Counted from the first letter of the stretch, positions 11,641 to 24,254 are shown. The stretch: DNA of 64,000 bases from Cryptomeria japonica (GCF_030272615.1 NC_081409.1:877991594-878055593); one strand, 5' to 3'. Program-made: numbers and translations. Notes: generated by a model not told the origin, from the sequence alone.

Positions 11641-12911
11641 GATTATTCAATTAGGTTTAAGAATAGGGGTGAATTTGGCTTAAAGCTTTACATGTTAAAA
11701 TTAGCCCGTTCAATTTAGTTTATTAAATTTAATTACTTTTAGGACCTTATTGTTATAACTCTAATTAAATTACCTATTTAGGTTTAAAGTTCAATTTGTT
11801 CTCAGGTTAGGATTAAAGTTCAATCTCTAATTTAACACATAAAATAAAATTTTGATAAATTAGAAATTCTAATTTTGAAAATTAAAAGTACAAATATTTT
11901 GATGCATGCATACGATAAAGGTGACCTCATATTAATTTTTTATGGACCATAATGTAGGTGGACTATAATTTGTCACATCTGTGTATATTTAAGACCTCTT
12001 ATTGCATAATAGACCTCCTAATCTGAAATGTTTTTGCATGTACGTGAAGTCGTATAAATAGTTCACCTAAATTATTCAACATGTTTAATAGACCTTATAA
12101 ATTTATGTCACATTTAAGACCTATAATCAATGTAATAGTCCTAATAGGCCTTATTATTAAAATCAATATGACCACGTATGAAAAAACATTTCACAATTAA
12201 TATACTTAACTCCCCTTAAGACATATATATTATGTGATATTAAAGGACCTATCACATGAAATTACTTGTACATGTAGATTAAATATTCAATATATATAAT
12301 TTAGAACCTAGAAATTATGACATAATAGGTCTTATTAATTTTATGACTTAATAGGTCTTATCTATTATAAATGGACTTAATTATATAGGAGAAAAATGTA
12401 ATTACACAACAAGCAAGTTGATGGAATTTGAAATTTGCAAATACACATGTATTATCTCAAATTAATTATGCTTTCCAATTAAAACAAGATTATTTTTTAT
12501 CCTATTATTTCCAATTACTTTAATTAAGATTTTTTAAATTAATTTTCAATAAAAATATTAGATAAAAAATATTGAACTAATTAATTGTTACGTAATACAT
12601 ATTAAATTAAATCGAAATAAAATTAAAAATACATACTTGCATCATGATATCTTTGTCTTCTTTATTCTCAATATCTTTCTTCTGTTTCGGGAGAATAATT
12701 CCTTGAAGTCTTATTTTGCCTTCTCTTCTTGTTCCCCATGCTTTTACAAAAAACCTTCAAATTATTGCCCTCAAAATAATTTTAAAATGTCTTATCTCAT
12801 CCAAAAATGTGAATTATTTTAATCATTTGTGTGATAAAAAATGAAAAAAATTATGGACATTTATACGACTCCACAAATGAAAAAAACAAACAAAAAATGC
12901 GTCGGCCACAG
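11641..12911. other. AT-rich noncoding region upstream of the minus-strand gene
   Basis: No gene is seen. The stretch is strongly AT-rich, with repeated words such as TAGGTCTTATT and GACCTATTA (about 11990-12380). By position it would be the promoter side of the gene ending at 8571. The short open frames at 12637 and 12831 have no recognisable content. Confidence 0.5.
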
Positions 12912-13076
12912 TTCGAACGAAACCCGACAATTAAAAATGGTCGGTTTCGTTTGAACATGACCGTTACAAAAAAGTACGGGCCAAAATCAAGCCCATTGGT
13001 TCGAGCGAATGGGGGTTCACTCGAACCCCTTACTGTTCAAGTGAACCCAATTCGCTCGAAGTACTGTTCATTCGAA
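12912..13076. promoter_or_regulatory. Cluster of seven TTC-N4-GAA palindromes
   Basis: Ten-base sites of the form TTCN4GAA start at 12912, 12946, 13000, 13016, 13036, 13051 and 13067. The spacers are GAAC, GTTT, GAGC, ACTC, AAGT, GCTC and ATTC. The last five sites are 15-20 bp apart. Several sit in longer palindromes of the GGGTTC...GAACCC kind. The cluster is upstream of the minus-strand gene and about 0.8 kb from the probable right end of the unit. That is where a transposase or regulator might bind repeated sites. Confidence 0.6.
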
Positions 13077-13839
13077 CCCTCCAATTAGGTAGAGGTTTCT
13101 CCCAAAAACTTTCAGAGTTCTGAAGAATTAATGACTTCGGAGCTCTGGTTAAAAGCATGAATGAAATAATCTTGATAACCCAAAAATATTAGATGGTAAT
13201 ACTCGGCACAAGTGTTCCAATGAGTATAATTTTGTTATATTTTGAATTTATTATGTTCTTGTTTTTTAATTTTATGGAAAATTGGTTTTTCACCGAACAT
13301 GAACTTCTCTGTTCAACGCATTGGGAAAAATAAGAAACTAATTCAAAAAAATTCTAAAAAATATGTATGCCCCTGGTATTGATGTCTTCTTTCTAACAAA
13401 AAAAAAAAATTGAATTTCAATTTATATAGAACAAGTTATGTGTTCAAACATAAACCTATGTCTGAATTATGACTAGTCGGAATCCAAAACTTTATAAAAT
13501 GAAAAATATTGAACATATCACTATAAAACCAAATGCAAGCCCTGGATATTGATGTTACAAACCAAAATTAGAAAGAATTGAGTTTTTAGCATTTATAGAA
13601 AAAAAGTTATGCGTTTACGGAGGCACATCACTCTTAAAAATTGTAGTTTGTTGTAAAAAACTACTTTTCGAGGGAGATGGAAATTTAAAAAAAAAAATCC
13701 TTCAAAAAAAATTGAAAAAAATGTATATAGAATCTACAAACAAAATGCTAGAAATCACTAATTTATATCATCTTCAAATTTTTAATAGTTTAAAAGTTAT
13801 AGTTCTCGGAAGTTGAAGATTATTTTAAAAATGTACATC
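13077..13839. repeat. Degenerate subterminal repeats, noncoding
   Basis: No gene. Three related blocks of about 170 bp can be seen (near 13365-13450, 13530-13625 and 13720-13810). The first two share GCCCTGG-ATTGATGT followed by AATT and AAGTTATG; the third keeps mainly the AAAAGTTAT tail. Confidence 0.4.
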
Positions 13840-13891
13840 TCAGTGTCAAAAGTGGCAAAAAAGTGGGAACCATTATTGTGAGTTCACCCTG
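13840..13891. repeat. Candidate right terminus of the gene-bearing unit
   Basis: The sequence ends ATTATTGTGAGTTCACCCTG exactly where LTR sequence of element B1 resumes at 13892. Read inward from the end it begins CAGGGTGAACTCAC, a plausible terminal inverted repeat. No matching left end is visible, because the left side is displaced by element A and the window edge. Confidence 0.4.
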
Positions 13892-14017
13892 TATTATTTC
13901 TTGTTTACCGGTATACAGTATTGACATGCTCTACATGTTTTGAGTTAAGAAAATCCTATAACCAGTTAGATATTGATTCACCCCCTGCCCCTCTCAGTAT
14001 ATTTGGGAATCCTAACA
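13892..14017 (+). repeat. Element B1 5' LTR remnant (last 126 bp)
   Basis: It aligns with 26467-26589 of the 3' LTR, including TTACCGGTATACAGTATTGA and the CACCCCC tract, and ends CCTAACA before the primer site. The first roughly 670 bp of the LTR are missing. Confidence 0.9.
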
Positions 14018-14019
14018 AT

Positions 14020-14031
14020 TGGTATCAGAGC
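14020..14031 (+). other. Element B1 primer-binding site
   Basis: TGGTATCAGAGC, a perfect Met-tRNA type primer site, 2 bp after the LTR. Confidence 0.92.
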
Positions 14032-14100
14032 TTGGTCCTCTATTTTTAGAAGCCTAACAGCTTGAGGAAGATCTTGACACCGGTAGAGATCGAAAACTTG

Positions 14101-15224
14101 ATGAAAAAATTAGAAGTAGCTCTCTCAGACTATGATGCAGGAAAGTTAAAAAATATCAAACTTGAAGATGATCTAAAGGTTGCATAGGATATTATTCAAG
14201 CACTTCAAGAAAATCTTACCATTGCAAGGAACAAGAGAAGAGAACTTTGTGAAAAGATGCAGAATGAGAATGATGAAAAGGAAACTCTTAGTGATTTGAT
14301 GAATAAGCTGAAACAAGAAAACATGACAACAAAGAATGAGATGTAGGATATAACTATGAGATTTTGTAAAGAAATTGAAGATAGAAAGAAGAATGAAGAA
14401 GACTTGACTAGAAGACTGAATGATGCCGCAAATGAAAACACAAGACTTAGTTATGAAAATGATATGTTGAAGATAGATCTGATGCATGCACAAAATAACT
14501 CAAATGAACTCATGAGAGAAAAAGGTATCTTGGAAGGAGAACTGGCTGTTGGAAATCAACATAAAGAAAAATTCAAGAAAAGCTCAGAAGAACTTGGTGA
14601 CTTGTTGAAGAATCAGAAACCTAATGGTGACACTAATGGTCTTGGCTTTGAAGCTGGTGAAAGCTCCGGCACTACAAACACATAGGATCAAGGCAAACTA
14701 GTAAGACAACCTACTGCTATAAATTTAATGGAAAATGCTTTAACTATAACAACTATGGTCATAGAGCAAATCAATGTAGATCTAGAAATTATCAGAACAC
14801 CAATACACCCACCGGTCAATGTTCAAAATGCAACAAAGTTGGTCACAATTCAGATAATTGCAGAATGAATGTAAGATGTTATGTTTGTGGAAGATTTGGA
14901 CACTTATCTAATCAATGTAGAACACAAACCGGCATAGGATACATAAAAGATATTCAGAAAAATAATGTGACTTGTTATGCCTGTAACAAGATTGGACATA
15001 TTGCAAAATTTTGTAGAAGTAATTTCTCACCGATAAATAACAAAGGTCCTAATTTGAAAGGTAAAGAAAAGGTTGAAGAAGTTAAGCAGGAATTCTCAAA
15101 ACAATGGATCAGGAAATAAAATATAAATGGTGATAGGAACACTCCTCTACCGGCAGAACAGAGTAACACTCCACCGACAGAAGAGAGTAACACTCCACCG
15201 GCAGGAGAGTCTTCATCTAACTGA
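14101..15224 (+). pseudogene. Element B1 ORF1: coiled coil plus zinc knuckles
   Basis: The start at 14101 aligns with the ORF1 starts of B2 and F. Residues 1-170 are a Lys/Glu-rich coiled coil (KLKNIKLEDDLK, RFCKEIEDRKKNEEDLTRRL). Then come four knuckles: CFNYNNYGHRANQC, in which a Cys has become Tyr; CSKCNKVGHNSDNC; CYVCGRFGHLSNQC; and CYACNKIGHIAKFC. The tail repeats SNTPP and ends GESSSN. It is probably the RNA-binding structural protein of a particle, replacing ordinary gag. Breaks: TAG at 14185 and 14344 where B2 has Gln, TAG near 14684, a frameshift near 14720, and TAA at 15117. Confidence 0.78.
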
Positions 15225-15529
15225 ATAAAATTCCCTTGAGGGTTTGGTAATCAAATGTGAAACATGCTATTATTCCCTCTGTTGATGGTGAGAAGTTGAA
15301 ATTACTTCTATACTGGCAGATAAGTTAAGTCATTGCTTAACCGGCAAGCATTAAATGTGGTGGTTGGCAAAATTAACATTATAAATCAAGTGTTTTGGCT
15401 CCAATTTCATTTTACTGAGCATTCAAACCTTTGAGAGCGCGAAAATTCCTGAGCAAAGGCATTCCAAGAAAAGAAGTGAAGCAATTCAGCAAGCAATCAT
15501 TCCTAAGGCAGATAAAGGTATTTATAATC

Positions 15530-18370
15530 ATGGCTTCTTCATCTGTTCCTGAATTCATAGCAAACCCTACTGTAGTCGAAGTGTTTAAACACCCTAGACT
15601 CGTATTTTAGTTAGTTCTCGAGACTGCCAAGAAAGATGATAATGTTGGTGCTTTTTCTCAAATCCCCAAAGGAGTAGTTTTTGTTGAAGACCCTAGAATG
15701 TATATTCTTTGTCACATAGAAGAATTAGGTAATGAGAAAATCAAGAACATGTACAAATCAGTAATCTGTGACAATTCTAATAATGTTAAAGCTGAACACA
15801 AGATAGTAGAAACCCTAGGTTTCACTGAAATTCTCAGTATTTCAGATTTTCCTAAGGATGTTATAAGGATAGTATTAAGCAAGGTACATGGTACATTCTT
15901 TTGGTTGGACTCAGTTCACAAAATCACTAAAGAGGTAGTAAAAGTTGTGATAGGGTTACCTTCCACCGGTAACAGGCCTGATAAGACAAAGAAGGTCTCA
16001 AATGACCTAGTGACTAACCTAATAGGTGCAACATCTGATAAGAGATCTTTAAGGGTAAATTATGTAACCATCATCAATGTCAGATTCATTAGCATGATTT
16101 TAGGCTACAAAACCACACATGCAAATAGGTTAAACTTGGTCTCTAGCCTATGCATAAAGAGTGCTTATGACATGATTAATGATAATGCAAAAATAGATGT
16201 GTGAATGGTTGAAAGATGAACTAATTGACAACTTGGGAAAGATAAAGAAAGACAAAAAGGCGACATTTAGATTTGGAAACCTACTTGTCTATTTAATGCT
16301 ACACATAACAAAACAAGTGCCTGGTATCGATAACAAAAATCTTGGTTTTGACATACCGATAGGCAAACAGTTGTCAGATTTACTAAACAACATGGGAGAG
16401 AATAGATAAAATAACATAGATGAGTACTTTTAGGCATTGAAGGCCCGGATGAAGACAAGAGTCAGACTATCACAAGAAATTGTAAATAAGTATAAGGATG
16501 AAATTTGTTTTGTTATTAAGAAGGATGAAATTTGGATGGAGGCAGTTATCCCAAGAACAATTTGGGTTATTGAAATGGGGTATGAAACTGATGATCACAT
16601 AATTGAAACATATGCAAAAGCCCTCCTGGAAGCACCTAAGGAACCTAAAGAAGAGGTATTTAGTAGTGTTGAGACTATTGAAAACCAAATTCAATCAAAG
16701 AAAAGGGTTAAGAAGGTTGAAGCAACAACTAGAAGAGGATCCAGGCAAGCAAAAACTATTAAGGATGATGTACTCAAACAAACTAGTATTACTAAAGATG
16801 AGTTAGCAACACTTCAACCAAAAACTCACCTTTCAGCGGTTGCAACTTCTTCAGAAGGTGATAGACCAGCTGAATTTAAAAGAGTTGTGAGAAAAAGGAA
16901 ACCTTCACCAGTATCTACACCTTCTCCTAAAAGAACCAGACAGAAACAACAAACAATAAGGCCCCCAGCTAGGAAGTTAACTCCAAAGAAGAAGTTAACA
17001 CCCAAGAAGAAGACTCAACAAACCATTGCTCCAATTGACAAACTTCTAAATGACATAATAGAGGATGGAAAGCTAAAAAACATCAATAAATTGTATGATT
17101 CATTATCAACTGATGACAAGGAAAAAGTTGAAAACACTGTAATCCTACACTTGGACATTTACAAGAAATTTCTAATGCAAGTTATGGATGAATTACCGGC
17201 AGAACTGCTCAAAAGACTTGAAGCTAGAAGGAAAGTTGTTCTAGAGCTTGATAAGAAAATAAAAATTGAAAAACTTGTTGTTTTATATCTAGTCAACTCA
17301 CCAAATGAGATAGATGAACTGATCTCAGAGGCTAACCGGTCAGTATTTTCAATTGCACACCGACATGTAGCACTTATGGTTGGTAGTGTGAATGAGGTTG
17401 CAGAGGAAACATCTAATGCATGGGACATATTCCTTGTAGAAAAGGAAAAGCAGGAAGAATATCAAAATCCTAAATCCATCAAAGTATATCAAAAGGATAA
17501 GGATAAGGGAAAAGGCAAGGTTGGTGGACCAGCTAGCATAAAAATAATAGATAACTTATCCCCACCACCTCTTGATACTCCATCGGTAGTTACCATAGAC
17601 AATCAACTAGCTAATGAGAGTATGGACACACCACAAGAGGATACAAATCCCAATTCTGAGGTGTTATATATAGTGGACATTGACACTCAGAAAATCAAGA
17701 TTGTGGTAGATAAGTATTCAACAAGGAAAATAGATATGGATAATGAGCCACCGATAACAGATAATACAGAAGGTACACTGACAGATGACAACACTGAGAA
17801 ACACTCAGAGCAACAAGCCCACTCTTAGCAACAGGTTCATACAGAGACAGTGCCACCGACATCATCTGAGCAATCCAAACCTTTGCTTAAATAAATGGAA
17901 ACACAAACTAACCTACCAGAGGTCACCACAAGCAAGGAAATTGCTCCCACTGGCGGAATATAGATTGTTGGTTCTTCGACTGTAGATTTCAAATCAACAA
18001 ATGTAACAGAAGTTCTTCTGGATTCCATCAAGAAGACAACAGAGTGTAGCTCACAAACATACAAGGCAATTGATGACACAATTCCAATTTTGAAGATGAT
18101 AGCACCTAAGTGTAATATAGATAATAAAGATTCTTTAGGTCAACTTGACACTTTGTCTAAGTATATTACTAACAACACTGTGATAGTTGAACAAATAAAA
18201 GAGGAAGCATTCAAGGAGAGACTAGAGAAAGAAAAACACAAGTTCTTTGAGGAAATAAAGAAGTGTACAAGAAAATTTGACACTCTTTTACCAGAACTGT
18301 GTAGTACACTGAAGGAATTTAAAACTTTGTATAGGGATACATGTAAAACTAACTTTTTAACAGTAGATAT
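15530..18370 (+). pseudogene. Element B1 ORF2, 5' part (before B2)
   Basis: It begins MASSSVPEFIANP, the same start as in B2 (MASSSTPEF). The N-terminal domain has IRIVLSKVHG, VVIGLPSTGNRPDKTKKVSN, FISMILGYKTTHANRLN, TFRFGNLLVYLML and KYKDEICFVIKKDEIWME. A basic Pro/Lys linker follows (PKRTRQKQQ, KKLTPKKK), then a second domain with DIYKKFLMQVMDELP, RHVALMVGSVNEV and EEYQNPKSIKVYQKD, then a coiled coil. I do not recognise the family; a distant link to the plant mobile domain is a guess. Breaks include TAG at 15608, a small deletion near 16199, TAA near 16407, TAG at 16431, and three stops at 17826-17963. Confidence 0.72.
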
Positions 18371-19316
18371 TGTTAGGGTTCCCATAGATACTAAGAGGGG
18401 GGGGTGAATCAGTATCTGACCGGTAATTAAATTTTCTTAAAACTGAATATGTAGAATATAAAGTAACAGTATATCTCTATGCAAGAATTAATGCAAATAA
18501 CAGAATCAAAAGCATCCACATGAAAAGAATACCATAAAAAAAGATGTTTAACGAGGAAACCCGATGTGGGAAAAACCTCGATGGGATTTGTGACCCACAA
18601 TATTCACTTACTGGCCAATAAGAGAACATTACTTACAATAGGGGCCTGCACATGTAGGAAGGCCAATTGCTTAGAGCTCACTGCTCAATAAGAAGTCACA
18701 CTAACTTACAATGAGGATTTACACAAATCCAATATTCTGTACTGCTTTACAATAGCATCTTCAATGCCAGATTCAGTACCGGTTCTTGCTCTATTCTTTA
18801 CATATACCCTTGACCTATAATTCACATATTAGGTCTGCCTTATAATTTTATTTATGCTTCCTATCCATATCTTACAAACGCCTACAATGATCTCTTTTAT
18901 ATACAAGAGTCATTTTACAATTTGCCAAGTTGGCTTACAATGATAAACAAAATATCACATATCAAAAATCTTGTTGGCCTCTATGCCAGTATACATATTT
19001 CCTTCTGTGTCGGTGTACATCTTCTGTGCCGGTGCTGGTGTAGATTGATTTTGTTGATGTCGGTGCACTGTTTTGTTTGAGTAATGCTTTACCAGTATAA
19101 TGTCTTGCCGGTGCCATAGGATTGCAAGGTTGCTTGAGTAATGCTTTGCCGGTGCCATAGGATTGCAAGGTTGCCTAAGTAATGCTTTGCCGGTGCCATA
19201 GGATTGCAAGGTTGCCTGAGTAATGCTTTGTCGGTGCCATAGGATTGCAAGGTTGCCATCAATGACAAAACCTTCAATCACACACAATGTCTCATTGGAG
19301 TGTCCATATGCCAACA
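18371..19316 (-). repeat. Element B2 3' LTR (left copy, 946 bp)
   Basis: It starts TGTTAGGGTTCCC and ends GCCAACA. It has the G-run/TGAATCAG motif at 18398-18411 and the GAGGAAACCC...GGGAAAAACC box at about 18550-18580. The minus-strand open frames of about 60-150 residues at 18955-19499 are products of the 41-bp repeat and LTR, not genes. Confidence 0.93.
19111..19258. repeat. 41-bp tandem repeat in B2 left LTR, 4 copies
   Basis: GTGCCATAGGATTGCAAGG recurs at 19111, 19152, 19193 and 19234, exactly 41 bp apart. The sister LTR has only three copies. Confidence 0.93.
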
Positions 19317-19508
19317 ATCTCGCCCTTTGGCATTGATGGCAACACTCATGAGAAATTTCAAAAAGATATCCAAAAATGTGTAGACCAAAAATGTGAGAGC
19401 TCCCCCTGTGCATGTGATCCCTGTGTTTTGAATTTTCTCATCTACTACTCCCCCTTTGGCATCAATGACAAAGGTTAGTAGATTTTGTAGTTGTACCAAT
19501 TCATAACC
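19317..19508 (-). other. Element B2 3' noncoding region with polypurine tracts
   Basis: On the plus strand the pyrimidine tracts lie next to the LTR (CGCCCTTTGGCATTGATGGC at about 19321), near 19399 (CTCCCCCTGTG) and near 19449 (CTCCCCCTTTGGCAT). Read on the minus strand they are three polypurine tracts. No coding sequence. Confidence 0.6.
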
Positions 19509-22500
19509 TCAACCTTGTAGTTGGGTAGTTATTAGCTGAAGAATATCTCCCAAAATTAAGTTTATGCCATCCATAAACTTCTTGCTCTCCTTTATTGCTA
19601 TCTCAATTTTGTATACTGTACTGGTGAGATGCTGCAAGTGCTCTGCCGGTGTTTTGCTACCTTGTGTTAGTGCCTCTAAGATTTCCTTTCAGAGAGATGC
19701 TAAATAGTCCAATCTTGGACTTAGTTTAGATCTCAAGAATTTTGATTTGTCTATTATTTTCTCTTTCTCTCTTTCGAATTTGAGCAATTCTTCCTCAAAA
19801 TTTATTATCTTTCCCTCAAAAACTGATAATGTATCAGGTGAATTAACAAAATTATCAGAAAGTTTATTGATCTCTTCCTATACCTTGCTCATCTTTTTAT
19901 CTACATCCATGGTCAAAAGGTTTATTTTACAAGTGTCTTTGTACAGAGTTTTGTATTCTTTCAGTAAATTGCACAGTTTCAGTAGAAGTGTGTCAAATTC
20001 CCTGTTACACTTCTTTATTCCTTCCTCAAATAATTTCTATTTCTCTTTTTCTACACTTTCCTTTACAGTTTCTACCTTTGTTTGCTCAAAATTTCAAGAA
20101 ATATATTTACAAAGTGTATCCAACTGGCCTAAAGAATCTTTGTTGGCTATATTACAATTTGGAGCTATTGATTTCAAAACTGGAATTGAATCATCTATCG
20201 CTTTATAGGCTTGAGAGCTATAATCAGTTATTTTCTTGATAGATTTGAGCAATACCTCTGTTACATTTGATGGTGACCCAATAAACTAAGTGCTAGTGGA
20301 AGTGACCATGCTGGTATTGACCTCTGGTAGGTCTGTTTGTGTCTCCATCTCTTTAAGCATAGTTTTTCCTACATCATTTCTTACCGGTGGCATCTATTCT
20401 GGAGCCTTTAGCTCTGTTGGTTGCTCTATTTGTGTTCCAAATTCCATCTTTTTCTCTGAATCTGCTGTCGGTTGCTCTTTGTTTCCTATTTCCGGTTGCT
20501 CTTTGTTTCCTATTGTCGGTTGCTCTTTGTTATCAGATTTATCTGTGGTATCCTTATCTACCACTATGTTGATTTTTTGAGTATCAACATTCACAGTATA
20601 CAGGACTTTAGGATTAGGATTATTATCCTCTGTGTCCATGCTCTCAGATGCCGGTTGATCTTCTATAGTTGTTGTTTTTACCGGTGGAGTATTTAAAGGA
20701 GGTGGGGGTAAGATGTCTCTAATTTTGATACTTGGTGGTCCACCAACTTTACCTTTCCCTTTGTCCTTTTGATATACCAGAATGGGCTTGGGATTCCTAT
20801 ATTCTTCTTGTTTTTCTTTTTCAACCAAGAATGTATCCCAACCATCTTCTGTTTCACTTGAAACTTCAGTTACTCTACCTACCATTAGTGATATTTGCCG
20901 GTGTGCAGTGGAAAAAACTATCTGGTTGGCCTGAGCTATCAAATCATCAATTTCCTTAGGTGCGTTGACCGGGTATACTGCAAGTAATTTTTCTATTTTA
21001 ATTTTCTTATCCAACTCAACTATTCCTTGCTTTCTGGCCTCAAGTCTTTTATATAATTCATTAGGAATTTCATTTAGGACTTGCATCAAAAACTTTTTAT
21101 ACATGTCCATGTGTAATATAACACTTTCCTTGACTTGTCCTTTCTCATCATCTGATAGGGTGTCATAGATTTTTCCTATATTTTTCAATTTACCTTCCTT
21201 TGTGATCTCATTCAATAATATGTCAAAAGGGGCCAAGTCAGTGTTTGTCTTCTTCTTCTTTTTGGGGGTTAGCTTTTTCTTAGGTGTGGCTTTCTTGACC
21301 GGAGACCTCACAGCTTGTTGCTTCTGTCTTGTCCTTCTAGGTGAAGGAGTGGATACCGGTGAGGGGTCTCTTTTCCTAACAACTCTTTTGAAAGTTGCTG
21401 GCATATCTCCTTCTGAGGAGGTATCTACTGGTGATAGATGAGTTTCAGGCTGTTGGGCTGCCTACTCTTCTTTTGTTATGTCGGTTTTCTTTAATACATC
21501 TTCTTTTATGGCTTTTGCTTGCCTGGTTCCTTTCCTCACAAATGCCTCAACTTTCTTTACTCTCTTTTTAGATTGAATTTGACTTTTGATGGTCTCAGCA
21601 CTACCAAATACTTCTTCCTTTGGTTCATTGGGGGCTTCTAGAAGTGCTTTGGCATAAGTTTCCACTATGTGGTCATCTGTTTCATACCCCATCTCTATAA
21701 CCCAGATTGTTCTTGGGATGACTGCTTCCATCCAGATCTCATCCTTTTTTATCACAAAGCATATATCATCCTTGTATTTGTCGACAATTCCTTGTGATAG
21801 TCTGATTCTTTTATTCATTCTGACTTTTAGTGCTTGAAAATACTCATTGATATTCTTTTCTCTGTTTTCACCCATGTTGTTGAATAAGTCAAACAATTGT
21901 TTTCCTACTGGTATGTCGAATCCAAAATCCTTGTAGCCTATATCGGGAGCCTATTTGGTTATATGTAGCATTAAGCATACAAGTAAATTTCCAAATCTAA
22001 AGGTTCCTTTCTTATCCTTCTTGATTTTTGCCAAATTGTCAATTAGCTCATCTTTTAATCATTCACAAATATCAATTTTTACATTGTCCTTCATCATGTC
22101 ATAAGCACTTTTTATGCATAAACTGGAAACAGAGTTAAGCCTATTAGCATGAGTTGCTTTGTACCCTAGAATCATGCTAATGAATCTCACATTTGTATCA
22201 GTCACATCATTAACCCTCAATGATCTTTTGTCGGATGTTGCACCAGTTAATTTCATTACTAGGTCATTGGAGACCTTCTTGGTTTTGTCGGGTTTGGTAC
22301 CAGTGGAAGGTAACCCTGTTACTGCTTTCATAGCTACCTTTGTAATTTTATGTAAGTCAAGCCAAAAGAATGAGCCATGTACCCTTCTTAGAACTATCCT
22401 AACTACTTCCTTGGGAAATTCAGGAATGCAGAGGATTTAAGTGAATCCTAGGGTTTCAACAATTTTATGTTCAGGTTTCACATTTTCGGCATTGTCACAT

Positions 22501-22736
22501 ATAATAGATTTATACATGTTTTTGATTTCTTCATCACCTAATTCCTCTATGTTGCAATGAATATAGATTCTAGGGTCTTTTGCATAAACAACACCCTTTG
22601 GAATTTGGGAAGAAGCACCTGTGTTGTCATCTTTCTTAGCAACCTCGGGAACTAGCTGAAACATAGGCCTAGGTCATTTTATAACCTTGACTACTATAGG
22701 GTTTGCTTTGAATTCAGGTGTAGAGGAGGATGCCAT
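19509..22736 (-). pseudogene. Element B2 ORF2 (about 1,076 codons)
   Basis: Start at 22736 (MASSSTPEF); end judged by alignment with B1 at 19509. The order is the same as in B1: VRIVL-RVHGSFFWL; AVTGLPSTGTKPDKTKKVSN; FISMILGYKATHANRLN; KYKDDICFVIKKDEIWMEAV; a basic linker (RRTRQKQQAVRSPVKK, KKKLTPKKKKK); KKFLMQVLNEIPNELYKRLE; ISLMVGRVTEV; KGKVGGPPSIKIRDILPPPP. After that it has repeated IGNKEQP motifs (about 20470-20530), which B1 lacks, and a C-terminal coiled coil. Two blocks of 336 and 144 residues remain open (21404-20394, 21896-21462). Stops include TGA for Trp near 22058 and TAA near 22439. Confidence 0.72.
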
Positions 22737-23042
22737 GATGATAAATACCTTTTTCTACCTTTGGATGGATTGATTGCTGAAGTGCTTTGCCTCTTTGCTC
22801 GAAATGCCTTAGCTCGGAAATCTTTGCGCTCTCTGAAAGTTTGAATTCATGGTGAAATGAAATGGAGCCAAAAACCTTAATTTATAAAGTCTTTTCTGCT
22901 ACCTACCACATTAATTGCTTGCTGACAATGTATTAGCTTAACTTTATTTTCCGGTAATGAAGGATTTTCAACTTCTTTTCTCTAACCGAGGGAATAATAG
23001 CACATGTGTCATTTGATTGCCAAACCCTCAAGATAATTTTCT

Positions 23043-24198
23043 TTAATTAGATGAAGAACATCCTGCCAATGGAGCATTGCTTTGTCTTGCTGGTGGAGCA
23101 TCATATTGTCCTACCGATGAAGCATTTGCTGGTTCTACCGATGGAGGAGTAACCCCAATATTTAGATCACCTTTTCTAATCCATTGCTTTGAAAATTCTT
23201 GCTTAACCTCTTCAACCTTTTCTTTACCTTTCAAGCTATTACTTTTGTTATCTATCGGTGTACCTTTACTTCTACAGAATTTAGCAATATGACCAATCTT
23301 GTTACATGCATAACAAGTTACATTATTTTTTTGAATAGCTTTCCCATAACCTATGCCAGTTTTTGTTCTGCATTTATTTGATAAATGACCAAATCTTCCA
23401 CAAACATAACATCTTACATTCATTCTGCAATTTTCAGAGTTATGACCAATTTTGTTGCATTTGGTGCATTGCCTGGTGGGAGGATTGATGTTTTGATAAT
23501 TCCTAGATCTACATTCATTTGCCCTATGACCATATTTATTATAGTTAAAGCATTTTCCATTGAATTTGTAGATATTAGGTCTTACCGGTTTGCTATGATC
23601 CAGGGTATTTGCAGTACCGGAGCTTTCTCCAACTTCAAATCCAACTCCAGAAGTGTCACCTTTGGGTTTTTGATTCTTCAATAAGGTACCAAGTTCTTCT
23701 GAGCTTTTCTTGAATTTTTCTTTGTGTTGATTTGCAGTTTCCAATTCCCTTTCCAAGATCTCTTTTTGTCTCATTAGTTCATTCAAGTCATTTTGAGTAT
23801 GGATCAGATCTGTCTTCAACATGTCATTTTCATAGCTAAGTCTTGTGTTCTCATTTGCTACATCACTTAGTCTTCTGGTCAATTCTTCTTCATTCTTCTT
23901 TCTATCCTCAATCTCTTTGCAAAATCTCATAGTCATATCCTGCATTTCATTTTTTGTTGTCATGATCTCTTGTTTCAATTTGCTTATCATATCATTTAGT
24001 GATTCCTTTTCATCATTCTCATTTTGCAATTTTTCACAAAGTTCTCTTCTCTTGTTTCTTGTGACAATAAGATTTTCTTAAAGTGCTTGAATAATGTCCT
24101 GAGCTGCTTTTAAATCATCTTCTAATTTGATATTTTTCAAATTTTATACATCATAGTCAGTAAGAGCTCCTTCAAGTTGTTTCATTAGATTTTCCATC
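23043..24198 (-). pseudogene. Element B2 ORF1: coiled coil plus zinc knuckles
   Basis: Of the 385 codons, 328 are still open (24029-23043). A single TAA near 24078 interrupts the start, where B1 has CAA. A long coiled coil (KLKQEIMTTKNEMQDMTMRF) precedes the knuckles CFNYNKYGHRANEC (second Cys lost to Tyr), CTKCNKIGHNSENC, CYVCGRFGHLSNKC and CYACNKIGHIAKFC. The tail is Ser/Pro/Ala-rich and ends CSSSN. It is the best-preserved ORF1 of the family in the window. The probable role is RNA binding and particle structure. Confidence 0.8.
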
Positions 24199-24254
24199 TT
24201 TATCGGTGTCAAGATCTTCCTCAAGCTGTTAGGCTTCTGAAAATAGAGGACCAG

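Noticed and set aside
12912-13076. Heat-shock elements
   Set aside because: Heat-shock elements have GAA and TTC units spaced by 2 bp (nGAAnnTTCn). Here the halves are TTC then GAA with a fixed 4-bp core.
18955-19499. Minus-strand open frames repeating LAILWHRQ-like peptides (also 24851-25132)
   Set aside because: They arise from the 41-bp tandem repeat inside the B2 LTRs and differ between sister LTRs in unit number.
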